From: Strigomonas culicis
Taxonomy: Eukaryota > Euglenozoa > Kinetoplastea > Trypanosomatida > Trypanosomatidae
Direction of reading: 5' to 3'
DNA: 61,907 nt
Assembly: GCA_000482145.1 (NCBI GenBank)
Contig: AUXH01000032.1
Coordinates: 1-61,907, forward strand
Shown here: piece after piece, positions 28,330 through 37,587 of the stretch
Position numbering within the stretch: the stretch's first letter is position 1
Layout of the letters: the number at the start of each line of letters is the position of its first letter
Notes under the pieces: model-generated
The model's database searches: none
What the model saw: the letters and a program-made list of their open reading frames with translations, nothing else
Told to the model about the DNA's origin: nothing
Translations under genes and position numbers: made by a program

Positions 28330-30543
28330 TCATCTGCGGCGGTCTCTCGTTCTCGAGCGACTACTATGATTTCCACGAAACTCACAAGCCCTGCGTGATT
28401 CATCTTGTTGCTTTGCCGACCGGCTGTTGAAGAGAGTGGTATCGCGGACCTCGCCCCCAGTGTGAGTAGCTGTGCCTTCCGCTGCGTCTTCATTTGTCCT
28501 GTCAGGGCTATCCGCGCGCGAGTTTAGAGCAGACGACGCAATCGGGTAAATGGGCAGATTCTCATTTTTAAAGAAAAAGTACCCCGTACTGACAAACATA
28601 CTGGCTCGCTCAAAGGTTGGGAAGTTGCACCTCATGCCACCCGCTTCACGCACAACAGTGTTCTCTGCTGATAAGAAGGTGAGGTTCCTCTGGAGAGAGG
28701 TGAAGAGCTCCTTCGCCTCGTCGGCATTGAGGCCCCAGCTCGGGATGAAGCAGGAGGTGTACGAGCGCAGTACATCAGCGGTGTCCTGTGGCGCTGCCAG
28801 TGCCTCACCGGCGCCTGTGGGAAGTGGAAGAAGTCCACCTGAAGTGGGGAGAGGCAGTAATCCCGGCTCGGGGGACGGGATCTCCGATGTTACGTACACA
28901 GGGACCTCACGCAGCGGCTCCGCTCCCACCTCATGGGGCAGTGATGCATCATGGTCCATGCCCCGTGACCCCGTCGACACAATACTCTGCGATGCTGGAT
29001 TTCGTTCTTCTGCCACCACATCCTCTTTGATGCGCACGCGAGGCCTCACATCCTCGTCTTGCGTCTTCTGTGGGATGGTAGCGACTGCAGGCGACTCGGG
29101 TGGCTTGACTTTGAGAGATGCCATCGGCTGTGCAACTGTGTTGACGCCAACCGAAGCAAAACGTGGTGCGTGCGTCTGTGTGCCATCATCGATGCAACGC
29201 TGTTGTGTCAACTTTCTTCGCGCATCCACAAGAGATTGCTCCAGCTCCATCGCCATGCGGTCCAGGAAGTGCCCTACGGCGTTCTTACTTTTCCTGCGTT
29301 CGCGGCGATACAGCCCGAGCGCCATCGGCTTCCCTGTGCCATTTGGAAGTTGTTTGAACTCGAGCACATCCCCATAGAGCTGTCGCAACACCTCTTCATC
29401 CGTCTCATTGACCTCCGGATCGGAGAGTTTCGCCACCGGGTATCCATTTGCGGCTGCAATGGAGCGAAAGGAATCAAATAAGAGCGGCCGCGCATCGGGT
29501 GGGGGCAGCAGGGCCGAGAGAAGGGCACCTGTAGCGTGCGCAGCCTCGCGCACAGGCGCAGGTTTCTGCCGGCTCTCTCTGCAGACAGGCAGCAGACGGC
29601 CTGCCCGACAGCAGCGCTGCACCCAAGCGGCGTCAACCTCCACCACATCAGGCGGCATGCTCACGGCACGCGCCTGCGCCCTCTCCACCGATGGCATGCC
29701 TTTCAGCGGCGCTGTGGAATCGTTGGAAGAAGAAGCGGAGCTCGTCGTTGAGGATGCGTCGCTTGTGCTGTCGTCAGACGAGTCCATGTCGGAGGAAGAA
29801 TTAGTCGGCGTGAGTGAAGACGAAGCGCTGTTCTCTGCTTCCGGGAGCAGCACTGTGTGCGTAGCCTTCATGGCATCTGTGGTGAATTGGGCGCCGTAAT
29901 TGTTGAGTAGGGCAGCGAGCTCCAAAGGCGGTGGACGTGCAAAGAAAAAAATGCACGAAAAAAACAGAGTGTGGTTGCACAGACCACCGCAGCCAGCGGT
30001 AGTGGTGCCTGGGTAGCGCAGCTGCCACTCCACCACGCCCAGACAACGGCACAGCGCATACACGAGTTCCAGGGAGCGCAACAACGCCCCCACCTGCGCA
30101 TGCTCGCACGCGTGGTTCACCACAACAGACTGCTCCTTTAGGAGAGCGTGCCACCGCTCGTCAGGGTGCGCAATGATGAGACTCGACGGCAGTAGAAGGC
30201 TGGTTCCACCCACGCAGTCCAAAGTGAGGTCTTCCTTACCGGGAAGCAGCTTCAGTGACCGCACATCAGAGATCCATTTCGTCCACTTAAACGCCCTGAT
30301 CACCAAGGCCAAGTTGTACACGTCCCACTGTCCGTACACGTGGACTTTGCTAGACGTCGCGTGGAGCGTTTCGAGAAAAAACGTGGCGTTCGGATAGCAC
30401 GTGGCGCACATGGCATCGCCATTTTTTGTATGGATCGATTTCTGGCACGGTTTACCACAACAGCCGCTCAGCTCTCCCTTCGCAATCAGAGCGCAGCTCA
30501 CCAGGACATCGATGGAAATAAACAAGTGAACGCCTCCGTACAT
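28330..30543 (-). CDS. FCP1-like protein with degenerate phosphatase domain and BRCT domain
   Basis: The 737-residue product resembles FCP1, the phosphatase that dephosphorylates the RNA polymerase II tail. The N-terminus has the fold landmarks: a strand FISIDVLVSC (residues 8-17) where FCP1 has DLDxT; FFLETLHATSSKVHVYG (55-71) matching the FL-hydrophobic-YT segment; and SLIIAHPDERW (121-131) at the IVDDR position. Nucleophile Asp is replaced by Ser, and the Asp pair is altered, so activity is doubtful. Four Cys (CCGKPC, CATC) suggest an inserted zinc site. A BRCT-like domain follows (LELAALLNNYGAQF, KATHTVL, then after an acidic Ser-rich insert VEVDAAWVQRCC). The C-terminus is low complexity with two near-identical LLPLPT repeats and RS dipeptides. 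The frame continues to 30675, but an acceptor at 30563 sets the start at 30543. Confidence 0.6.
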   Translation of the reverse strand: MYGGVHLFISIDVLVSCALIAKGELSGCCGKPCQKSIHTKNGDAMCATCYPNATFFLETLHATSSKVHVYGQWDVYNLALVIRAFKWTKWISDVRSLKLLPGKEDLTLDCVGGTSLLLPSSLIIAHPDERWHALLKEQSVVVNHACEHAQVGALLRSLELVYALCRCLGVVEWQLRYPGTTTAGCGGLCNHTLFFSCIFFFARPPPLELAALLNNYGAQFTTDAMKATHTVLLPEAENSASSSLTPTNSSSDMDSSDDSTSDASSTTSSASSSNDSTAPLKGMPSVERAQARAVSMPPDVVEVDAAWVQRCCRAGRLLPVCRESRQKPAPVREAAHATGALLSALLPPPDARPLLFDSFRSIAAANGYPVAKLSDPEVNETDEEVLRQLYGDVLEFKQLPNGTGKPMALGLYRRERRKSKNAVGHFLDRMAMELEQSLVDARRKLTQQRCIDDGTQTHAPRFASVGVNTVAQPMASLKVKPPESPAVATIPQKTQDEDVRPRVRIKEDVVAEERNPASQSIVSTGSRGMDHDASLPHEVGAEPLREVPVYVTSEIPSPEPGLLPLPTSGGLLPLPTGAGEALAAPQDTADVLRSYTSCFIPSWGLNADEAKELFTSLQRNLTFLSAENTVVREAGGMRCNFPTFERASMFVSTGYFFFKNENLPIYPIASSALNSRADSPDRTNEDAAEGTATHTGGEVRDTTLFNSRSAKQQDESRRACEFRGNHSSRSRTRDRRR

Positions 30544-31038
30544 GAAGGGAATATTACGAATATCTAGATTAGCAGAGAGAAAGAGAGAGAGAGAGTAAAA
30601 AGGCTCAACGAACAGAGTCAGTGTGGGAGATACAGGGATGCAACGCCAAAAAAAAAAAACACCTAAAGAAACCATTTATGGGTCTTCTGGTTACCGTTCT
30701 ACCGTTGACATGCGCCGGAGTATCCTCTACTTGGTAGCGACCGATTAAGCGTGTGTGCTTAGACTCTTTGCATGCGTATGTATATGTATATATAATGTCA
30801 TCTATGGAGAAGGCAAGAGGTGTTTCATCTCCTCTTTGTTCTGTTTTGTTAAAATTATCCCTTTCCCTGTCTACGCACGCGCACACGTACACGGTTCCAC
30901 ACCCTCTCATGTACGCGTCCTTCAACAAGGTACAAAAGACCTGTATCCTACAAAGGCCCAGAAGGGGAAAAACTCTATGCATATGTATCATTGTACAGGA
31001 GGCAAATGTTCAAGTAAAAGAGAGATGGAAGAAGAACA
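30544..31038 (-). promoter_or_regulatory. 5' region with (CT)n polypyrimidine tract and acceptor
   Basis: The (GA)n run at 30573-30595 gives (CT)n on the minus strand, immediately followed by CTAATCTAG with AG at 30563-30564, an almost ideal trans-splice acceptor 20 bases before the ATG at 30543. A 128-residue open frame at 30605-30991 lies upstream in the spacer and shows no family; I regard it as chance. Confidence 0.65.
30573..30597. repeat. (GA)n microsatellite
   Basis: About eleven GA units with one AA interruption; acts as the likely polypyrimidine tract on the transcribed strand for the gene that starts at 30543. Confidence 0.85.
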
Positions 31039-31587
31039 CTAAAACACCATGTTGGCCTGCTTCATGCCTCGTGTGAAAATGTTAAACCGCAGCTTCACTT
31101 TACCAGACCCGATTGTGTGTAGTTTAAAGCGCTCCTCATTGCCGTGAATCAGTGCATTGTCGCGTAGCACCGGGCTGCCGCCCATAAACAGCAGGCGCAA
31201 TCCTTGGTACAGACGGACGAAGAGGCTTGGGTGCCAGAAGGTAGGTCTCCACGTGTACACTTCGATCTCCTGCTCCCCTTGGCTCGCCATGGGCAGATAC
31301 GCCATGCCGTACCCGCAGATGTCCTTGCGTCCGTAGCCGTCCACTTGCCACACCTGCACAGAGATCTTGGGCCAGCCTTGAATGCTGCTAAAACTGTAGT
31401 GCACATCGATGGGGAAGTTCCAGGGTACATCGCCATCCAACTGTTGCATAATATGTGTGCACCCAGTCGTGTGTCCCTCCACTGCGGACCACTGACTGCC
31501 GGTGATGATCTCAAAGACACAAAAGAAGCTAAAACCGCCAAAGCCGTGGCCGCCTGTGACGTTGCCTATAATGTGAAGCTCCGCCAT
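31039..31587 (-). CDS. B9D2: B9 domain protein B9D2 (ciliary transition zone)
   Basis: The 182-residue product has the size and layout of B9D2, a member of the MKS/B9 complex at the ciliary transition zone, which gates membrane protein entry into the flagellum. Seen: MAELHIIGNVTGG at the start, FCVFEIITGSQWSAVEG, the PIDVHYSFSSIQGWPKISVQVWQVDGYGR core (B9 C2-like strands), CGYGMAYLP, TWRPTFWH and the closing LHTIGSGKVKLRFNI. Both the N-terminal MAEVHVIG-type motif and the GWPRLHFQVW-type motif favour B9D2 over B9D1 or MKS1. Acceptor near 31641. IFT144 and LC8 in the same window are also flagellar but are far apart and not an operon in the bacterial sense. Confidence 0.93.
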   Translation of the reverse strand: MAELHIIGNVTGGHGFGGFSFFCVFEIITGSQWSAVEGHTTGCTHIMQQLDGDVPWNFPIDVHYSFSSIQGWPKISVQVWQVDGYGRKDICGYGMAYLPMASQGEQEIEVYTWRPTFWHPSLFVRLYQGLRLLFMGGSPVLRDNALIHGNEERFKLHTIGSGKVKLRFNIFTRGMKQANMVF

Positions 31588-31867
31588 CTTCTATTGAAGC
31601 AATGTCTCTCGGTTGCCTGTCCTAAAAAATACTTCTCCGACTATACAAAGAAAAGAAAAGGGAAAAAAGAGACACATGTTCGTTTAAGCAGAAGAAAAAA
31701 AAGACATATAGTAAGCTCCGGTATAATCAACAAGAACATGCTCTCAAACACCACTATACATATGTATTTTTTTAGGAAAAGCAGGTGGCGTTACCAGACA
31801 ATTTGTAGTGAAACATTCGCTTCCCACCAACGATAACAATACCACGTACACATCCCCTCGATCGGAA

Positions 31868-33013
31868 TCAAGCAGAAGCCGGCACGAGTGTCGCTCCGTC
31901 CCCTTCTTGTCGAAACGAAACAAACGGGAACAGTGGCTGCGGCCTTTCCGTGGGAACGAACTCGAACGCGACACCTTGATCTATGCCGTTTAGAGAGAAG
32001 GACAGCCGCCCTACCGTCAGGTGAACGTGAACGCCAACCTTGTCGCCGGCACCGAATGTCGTCGCGTATCGCGCGCGCTGTTCATCCTCGGCCCGTCGCA
32101 TCAACGAGATCGTTCCATCCGCGTTCCATACGTACGCGCACACGTCCCTCTCCTCGTCGCCCGGTACGACGCTGGCCACACCAACCGCGAGAGACGAAGC
32201 ACCGCTCGCGCCTGTGCCCTCGGAGCCCTCCACCACCACTGCAAAGTGCATCTCCCCGTCAACAATGCCTAAATTGCCCAACGCAAACATGGGAAACCGA
32301 AAGTGGTGAAGCACAGCTGACATGGCCTCGCCCATCTGCTCTCTCACCGTCCGCCTGGCCTCCGTGAGGTCCGCGAGGCAACGATTCCCTAGCGTGGACA
32401 CAAGCACATTCGCACTCGACGGTGCGTCCCACCACAAGCGCACCGGCGCGCTCCCCTGAAAATCGTCCATATCCGCCGTAGCCGTGAGCTGCGCGTCTAC
32501 CAACCGTCCGCGGCCGGGCGGTGTGGTGAGAAGCGCCCGCAGCTGCTCCATCTTCTCCGCGGAGCGCTTCGGTGTCTGTCCCGGGGTGCGGTGCGGAAGG
32601 GGAGGGGGGGGCCGCGCTTCGCTCGCCCGCGCGCACCGCACGTCAGCGCCGCCCTTACTGCTACGCGGGAGGGGCGCGGTAGGCAGCGGCGACGGCTGCT
32701 GGCGCCGTTGCTGGTCAGAGGCACCGTTGGAGCGAGCGCTCGCTGTCGCTCCTTCCTCCTGAAGGAGAGCTCCGAGAGACGGAGTGGGGGTAAGCGGTAT
32801 GGGCGACAGAGGCCCCCGCGGCCCCAGTGGGGTGACCAACAGCGAGGTGCTGGCGGTCGCCCTCTGCTGTGGGTAGATGTCATAAGCGCCGCTGGTCGAT
32901 GGGCGTGAGCGGCCACTCCCACGGTGCCTTTTGGCCCCGGGGAGCGTGGGGCTGACCTTTGCCGCAACCGGCTCCGAAATAGTGTGCATATAGTACTCTC
33001 TTGCTGAATCCAT
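31868..33013 (-). CDS. SPRY-domain protein
   Basis: The 381-residue product has a Pro/Arg/Ala-rich, poorly ordered first half and a C-terminal beta-rich domain (about residues 240-375) that fits SPRY: EMHFAVVVEG, SLAVGVASV, CAYVWNADGTI, FGAGDKVGVHVHLTVGRLSFSLNGIDQGVAF and PLFPFVSF. SPRY domains bind peptides and occur in ubiquitin ligase adaptors, among others. There is no SOCS box, RING or TRIM region visible. Compared with the genes to its left, codon use is strongly GC-ending. The start is the ATG at 33013, with an acceptor near 33049. Partner and pathway unknown. Confidence 0.8.
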   Translation of the reverse strand: MDSAREYYMHTISEPVAAKVSPTLPGAKRHRGSGRSRPSTSGAYDIYPQQRATASTSLLVTPLGPRGPLSPIPLTPTPSLGALLQEEGATASARSNGASDQQRRQQPSPLPTAPLPRSSKGGADVRCARASEARPPPPLPHRTPGQTPKRSAEKMEQLRALLTTPPGRGRLVDAQLTATADMDDFQGSAPVRLWWDAPSSANVLVSTLGNRCLADLTEARRTVREQMGEAMSAVLHHFRFPMFALGNLGIVDGEMHFAVVVEGSEGTGASGASSLAVGVASVVPGDEERDVCAYVWNADGTISLMRRAEDEQRARYATTFGAGDKVGVHVHLTVGRLSFSLNGIDQGVAFEFVPTERPQPLFPFVSFRQEGDGATLVPASA

Positions 33014-33974
33014 ACGTACCTAGAGCGTATCTATTTTCTATCCACGCGCTTGAAGATAGTGGAGCGAGATCGATAAACAGAAGGGAAAAGTTCATGGAAA
33101 GTACTTAGAGCACACATACACATACACACATAAATCCGATGACGAAGATAGCAGCAAATAAACAAATACAACGAAAGATAGCAATAACAAGATTATCCAG
33201 AAAAAATGAAGATTAATTTTTCTTCTTTGTTTTTACATGTCTTGCCGTTTAAAGTAACAGACATATAACCAGGGCACTTTTTAGCTCAAAAAATGTGCAA
33301 AAAAAAAACTGTACAATTCTACGTGGATCTCTGCGTATTGCAAAGTTGTGTCTCATACATAAAAACACAACAAAGGGGAGTACGCAAAAGCTAAGATAGC
33401 GCAGTATGTTCGGAGCAAGTGAATATAAAAAATGAAGAAAAATTATTGAAAACAAACAAACAAAAAGCTTCATTGTCATTACTCAATTTGGTATTTGTGA
33501 AGAAGAAAGAATATACATTGAAAAATATGCAAACAGCTCTTATCACTGCGATTGGTTATATTACCACTTCCGTAAGAATTAAAAAAAAAAAGTAACAACG
33601 ATAATAAACGAAAAAGAAAAGAGTTCCCAACATGAAGTCCGAAATGAAACGGAAAAAAAAAGCTACATTGTACAAGGAACTATTAAAAAGAAAAAAGACC
33701 CAGAACAAAGCAATCAATGAACATACATATACGATTGTATAAGAGTACATATATATATATATATATATGTTAGATGTTTAGATGTGCTTCTACGGAAAGT
33801 AGCATACGGCATGTGGAGATTTTTTGAAGGAAAAAAAAGGGAGAAAAAAAGTAGCCACGACACAAAAACAGCAGTGATTCAATTATATCTTCAATCACCA
33901 AGTTCATAACGGCTGAAGGTGGAAAGAGAGAAGGAACCCACGCTTTACACGTGGCGAGAGCGTGAAAATGCTGC
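33014..33974 (-). other. Longest intergenic gap, AT-rich, no gene seen
   Basis: At 961 bases this is the largest gap in the window. It holds the SPRY-gene acceptor (AG near 33049 after a tract at 33052-33090), many A runs, and an (AT)n stretch at 33748-33769. No tRNA-like arms, snRNA or open frame with a recognisable family was seen. It sits between two GC-rich genes, so the drop in GC is sharp. Confidence 0.5.
33748..33769. repeat. (AT)n microsatellite
   Basis: About eleven AT units, self-complementary, in the long gap. Confidence 0.85.
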
Positions 33975-35552
33975 CTATCTGAGACTAACTCGAATCACCT
34001 CCGCTGCTGCAATGTGGGTAATATCTGTGCATGCGCCTTTGCATATTAGCGCACCCACAATAATGTGGATATCCTTCCTGTTCAAGTGTTCCGGCGTACA
34101 GCGCAAGTTCATCGAATACACGTTCCGCTCCATCACCTTCTTTGCGGTCAGTGCCGGTAGAACATCTTTGGAGCGACAGACGGGGCAGCTGTTCACCCCA
34201 TGGATGGCCATACGCACGTAGTTCTCGATGCATTCCACGTGGAACCAGTGTTCGCACGTCGTTTTTACGATGGGCGCGTCTCCGACGAGCGCATTGAGGC
34301 AGATCATGCAGGCGTCCCCGGCCCGCGCGGCGCTCGCGAGCTGGTTCGTGGCGGTCACGCACCCGCGCCAGTCCGCCGGGGCGCCCCACGTGTCCCACCG
34401 TGGCCCGGGCGCCGCATCCGGTAGCACCCACGCGATGGGCCGCGCGCCGAGTGGGGCGATCGCCACTTCGAACGCGACAGCGCTGGGCTGCCCCCGGTCC
34501 GCCCGCGTCCTGGGCGACTGCACCTCCCGCGGCGAGGGGGCCGGCGTGCTGCACCGGCTGCTCGGTGCCGCCGGCGGCGCGTCCGACCTCGGGGACGAGC
34601 CGGGGTCGGCCGACGACCGCTTCACCGCCGACAGGCCTGACGCGCCGCTCCGGGCGTGCACGCGGACGCGGCGTACCTTGACGCCCGCCGCGCTGCCGAG
34701 GGCGAAGGGCTGGTGTAGCTGCAGGCAGTGCTGCACGTTGATGCGCTGCTTCGAGTAGAAGTACACCGCGCACGCAAGACACATGTCGAAGCCGTAGCAC
34801 TGCCCCTTGGCCATCTGCGCATTACTGCGGACGCCCGCATCCGCTTCCGTTGCAGCATCGTCATACAGCATCGCTTGGTAGGCGAGGTGGATGTTGTTGA
34901 TTCGACAGCTATCACACGCGTAGCCCGTTGTCACGAAGGCGCAAGCGGGTATCTGAAGGGGATTAGACCGCCGCAGGTGCAGCACGCCATGGCGGTGGGC
35001 AAAGGTGAGGCGCAGAGGCATCCGGTCCAGTATTTCGCTCACCGTCTCCAGTGGAAGTATCGGCGCCAAGGCTGTGATCTGGTCATCATACTCCATGTCC
35101 GGCTCGCGCGGCACCGGTAACGCGGTCGTGGAGGTGTCCGTCTGCTTCTTCAGGTAAACCATCACGTCCTTGGTATGCTGGTCCTGCTGTGTCATGGAGC
35201 AGCGCAAATACTCCTTCAGCAAGGGCTCAGGAGACGTCGGGTACCGCATGACCGCCTGCAAGACTCGAGCACTGAGCTCCACCACGCTTTTGGCGTCCTT
35301 CGTGCCGTAAGAGAGAATGACATGCGTAAAGAACTCGCAGTAGCTGAACCAGACCTCTTCCGTGTACTCGCCCTCTAGTAGTTTAATCAGTATTCTTCGT
35401 GCAGAGCGCTCCATCACACTCATGTACAACTGACGGGGAATCTCCGAGGCACGATCTGCTTGTACGTATGCTTGAACACTTTCCCAGTCCTTGTCTAACG
35501 TCGCGAGCGTTGCTGGGTCTACAGCGCGGACAAGCTTATTCAAGCTGCTCAT
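33975..35552 (-). CDS. ZZ-like plus RING-H2 protein, candidate E3 ubiquitin ligase
   Basis: The 525-residue product has a helical N-terminal half, a Cys-rich region at about 215-275 (YACDSC, then CYGFDMCLAC and HCLQLH) resembling a ZZ zinc finger with an enlarged internal loop, a Pro/Arg/Ala-rich linker, and a RING-H2 finger at 415-459 with spacing C-x2-C-x14-C-x-H-x2-H-x2-C-x14-C-x2-C. Known ZZ/RING proteins transfer ubiquitin via the RING; partner E2 and substrates cannot be seen. The last 65 residues are mixed alpha/beta and unrecognised. Start ATG at 35552; acceptor about 35598. The linker is much more GC-rich than the flanks of the gene. Ligase activity is inferred from the intact ligand set. 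Confidence 0.82.
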   Translation of the reverse strand: MSSLNKLVRAVDPATLATLDKDWESVQAYVQADRASEIPRQLYMSVMERSARRILIKLLEGEYTEEVWFSYCEFFTHVILSYGTKDAKSVVELSARVLQAVMRYPTSPEPLLKEYLRCSMTQQDQHTKDVMVYLKKQTDTSTTALPVPREPDMEYDDQITALAPILPLETVSEILDRMPLRLTFAHRHGVLHLRRSNPLQIPACAFVTTGYACDSCRINNIHLAYQAMLYDDAATEADAGVRSNAQMAKGQCYGFDMCLACAVYFYSKQRINVQHCLQLHQPFALGSAAGVKVRRVRVHARSGASGLSAVKRSSADPGSSPRSDAPPAAPSSRCSTPAPSPREVQSPRTRADRGQPSAVAFEVAIAPLGARPIAWVLPDAAPGPRWDTWGAPADWRGCVTATNQLASAARAGDACMICLNALVGDAPIVKTTCEHWFHVECIENYVRMAIHGVNSCPVCRSKDVLPALTAKKVMERNVYSMNLRCTPEHLNRKDIHIIVGALICKGACTDITHIAAAEVIRVSLR

Positions 35553-35886
35553 AGCGAATCAAGAAAACGGGTACAGTTGAATGACCGTGTATATACACTG
35601 AAAAGATAGAGGCCGCCAGAAACAGGAGAAACCAGAGAAAAAACTAGACTTCTCGTAGAAGAGATTTCTAATAATGATTTTAATTCTTTTTAAAGGGTTT
35701 TGGAAAGAAAAAAGAGGGAAAGGGGTATAACAATAGAAACACATCATTCATATACAGTCGGTATCGGTTGTTGTCATCCGTAGCATCCCTACATTCGAAA
35801 AAAAAAAAGTGAACACTACCGTTTGTTGGCTGTTGTTAATGCTTGGTTATCACGTTTATCCATGCCATACGCTCTCGTGCGTTTGT
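35553..35886 (-). other. Intergenic region, no gene seen
   Basis: Contains a likely acceptor for the RING gene (AG near 35598 after an A/G-rich plus-strand stretch) and an A run near 35800-35809. Otherwise an AT-rich spacer. Confidence 0.45.
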
Positions 35887-37587
35887 CTAATGTACAGTGC
35901 GTCCAAAGTAGTTAAACGGCGGAGGCTGCGGAGAACCTGGCCGCCGAGGCAGCTCCTTCAACTTCTGCTCCGTCAGCGACCGTGATGGATGATCCAGTGC
36001 GAAGATATGGAGGCCTTGTTCCCGCAAGACGTTCTGCACCTGTCGATTTGACGTGATGATTGCCGCGTGTAGCTCGTCGGCCATACCGAACACAACACGG
36101 TTCCGCAGACTGACACCTGAGGTGCCTGTCATGTGCCCCAGCAGACTGTCGGGCCGCGGCGGGAAGTGGCGCAAAAATGTGGTGTCCACAACGCTGAGGT
36201 GCGGCAGCAGCTGGCTCGCCCGCCACACCTCCATCGGGCCCGCCAGGGTCTCGATCATCCACTTGAACTCGTGATAGGTGACGTCGGCCACCACCCAGTT
36301 CGTCGCTGCGCCGTCCGTCCCCGCGCGCGGCGTCTCCATGCGCGCCACGCAGGCACTTTGGGGCGCCGCCGTCGTCGCGTCGACGTGCCACGCCCGCCGC
36401 AGCTCCTCGACCCAACCGCCGTCCGCGTCGATGAGCGCGGCCGGTGCGCCGCCCTCCACCACCGCACACGAGGAGACGTGTGCTTCCAGCGCGCAGCGGT
36501 CCATCCACGCCGTGTACGTGTGCAGGTGTACGTCGATGTGCTGCTCCACCGCGCCGTCCACCAACTCCTTTCTCAGCTGTTCGGTCAGCACCTTGTAGCG
36601 CGCGAGCTGCTGAAAGCTGTGCTGTGGGTCCTCCTTCACGCCAAAGCAAGTGTCCGAGCACATGGCGACGAGGGCGGTGGTGTCGAAGCAAAGAAGCGTC
36701 GGCTCGAAGGTCCGCGGAGGCGGGCGCTGCCACACGCCGGGCGTTGCGTAGACGCGAGCACTGACGGCGACGCCCTTGCGCTCCAGCAGCGCACGCAGCT
36801 CCGGTGGTGGCTCCGTGGAGAAAAGGGCGCACACCTGCGGTACGCGCCCGAAGGCAAGGCGTACCAGGCGCGCGCGCTCCCGGAGCTCCACCAGCTGCTT
36901 CACGAACGGCGACACCTCCGTGTCCGGCGACGAGGCCTCCAGCGCTAGCGCGCGTGCCGAGGAGGAGCGCAGCTTCGTCCACCGGAGGCCGCCGCAGGAC
37001 ACCACGTCCACCTCCAAGGGCTTGGCGGACGCGCCCTTCTCCTTACTCGGCGGGATGGGGACGAAAAAGCCGACCACTTGCGTTTCCCTCGCCGCGAAGT
37101 CGAGCAGCAGGTCGACGTGGCCGAGCCCGCTGCACTTGAGGAGCAGCACCGACTGGGTCACCAGTGCGTGCACGTCCTGCTCGCTCCGGGGCTCCGCCAG
37201 CACGACGCGCTCCAGCGCCGTGAGAAGGCCGTGTACATTCTGTCTCTCCTTCTCCACGCGGTTCTTCAGCTTCCCGATGCCGGAGACGGTGCATGGGCGA
37301 AGGTTCGCGACCGAGCCCCCACAGGCGGCCGCGAACCGGTCGAGGCGCTGCAGCAGGCGCCCTGCGGCGTGCCACCGGGTCCGCAGCTGCCCCAGTACAC
37401 GCTGCGGAGCCAGGTCACCCGCCCCGTCGTGCGACCCCAGTGACGCACACGAGCTGCTGAGGGAGGAGCTATGGAAGGAGGACGTATGGCCGCTGATCTG
37501 GAGGCCTTCTTGACTCACGTTGTCGTCGCCAAAACTCTCATGGGAGGAGTTCGACAGAATGGGTGCGGCTGCGTACAGACTATCCAT
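35887..37587 (-). CDS. DUF1308 family protein (C7orf25-like)
   Basis: The 566-residue product matches the DUF1308 family, conserved in many eukaryotes but of unclear function, with a PIN-like fold reported for some members. Seen: TLLCFDTTALVAMCSDTCFG (first strand with an acidic residue), NWVVADVTYHEFKWMIETLAGPMEVWRASQLL, then a VVDTTFL segment, the NRVVFGMADELHAAIITSNRQV motif and FALDHPSRSLTEQKLKE at the end, all landmarks of the family. An intron-free frame continues to 37776 with a hydrophobic Phe-rich start, but an acceptor near 37605 (T run at 37622-37643) sets the ATG at 37587. The N-terminal 60 residues are Ser-rich. Whether it is a nuclease cannot be said from sequence. Confidence 0.82.
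   Translation of the reverse strand: MDSLYAAAPILSNSSHESFGDDNVSQEGLQISGHTSSFHSSSLSSSCASLGSHDGAGDLAPQRVLGQLRTRWHAAGRLLQRLDRFAAACGGSVANLRPCTVSGIGKLKNRVEKERQNVHGLLTALERVVLAEPRSEQDVHALVTQSVLLLKCSGLGHVDLLLDFAARETQVVGFFVPIPPSKEKGASAKPLEVDVVSCGGLRWTKLRSSSARALALEASSPDTEVSPFVKQLVELRERARLVRLAFGRVPQVCALFSTEPPPELRALLERKGVAVSARVYATPGVWQRPPPRTFEPTLLCFDTTALVAMCSDTCFGVKEDPQHSFQQLARYKVLTEQLRKELVDGAVEQHIDVHLHTYTAWMDRCALEAHVSSCAVVEGGAPAALIDADGGWVEELRRAWHVDATTAAPQSACVARMETPRAGTDGAATNWVVADVTYHEFKWMIETLAGPMEVWRASQLLPHLSVVDTTFLRHFPPRPDSLLGHMTGTSGVSLRNRVVFGMADELHAAIITSNRQVQNVLREQGLHIFALDHPSRSLTEQKLKELPRRPGSPQPPPFNYFGRTVH

Noticed and set aside
30544..30675. N-terminal extension of the FCP1-like protein (44 residues)
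   Set aside because: Encoded by the polypyrimidine tract and upstream of a near-ideal acceptor at 30563, so probably not in the mRNA.
30605..30991. 128-codon minus-strand open frame between B9D2 and the FCP1-like gene
   Set aside because: Low-complexity translation of spacer and polypyrimidine sequence (YTYTYAC, FFRCFFFLAL), no ordered segment, overlaps the acceptor region.
33748..33769. (AT)n run as a possible cruciform origin or promoter
   Set aside because: Too short and of a kind seen in several spacers; no supporting context such as a strand switch.
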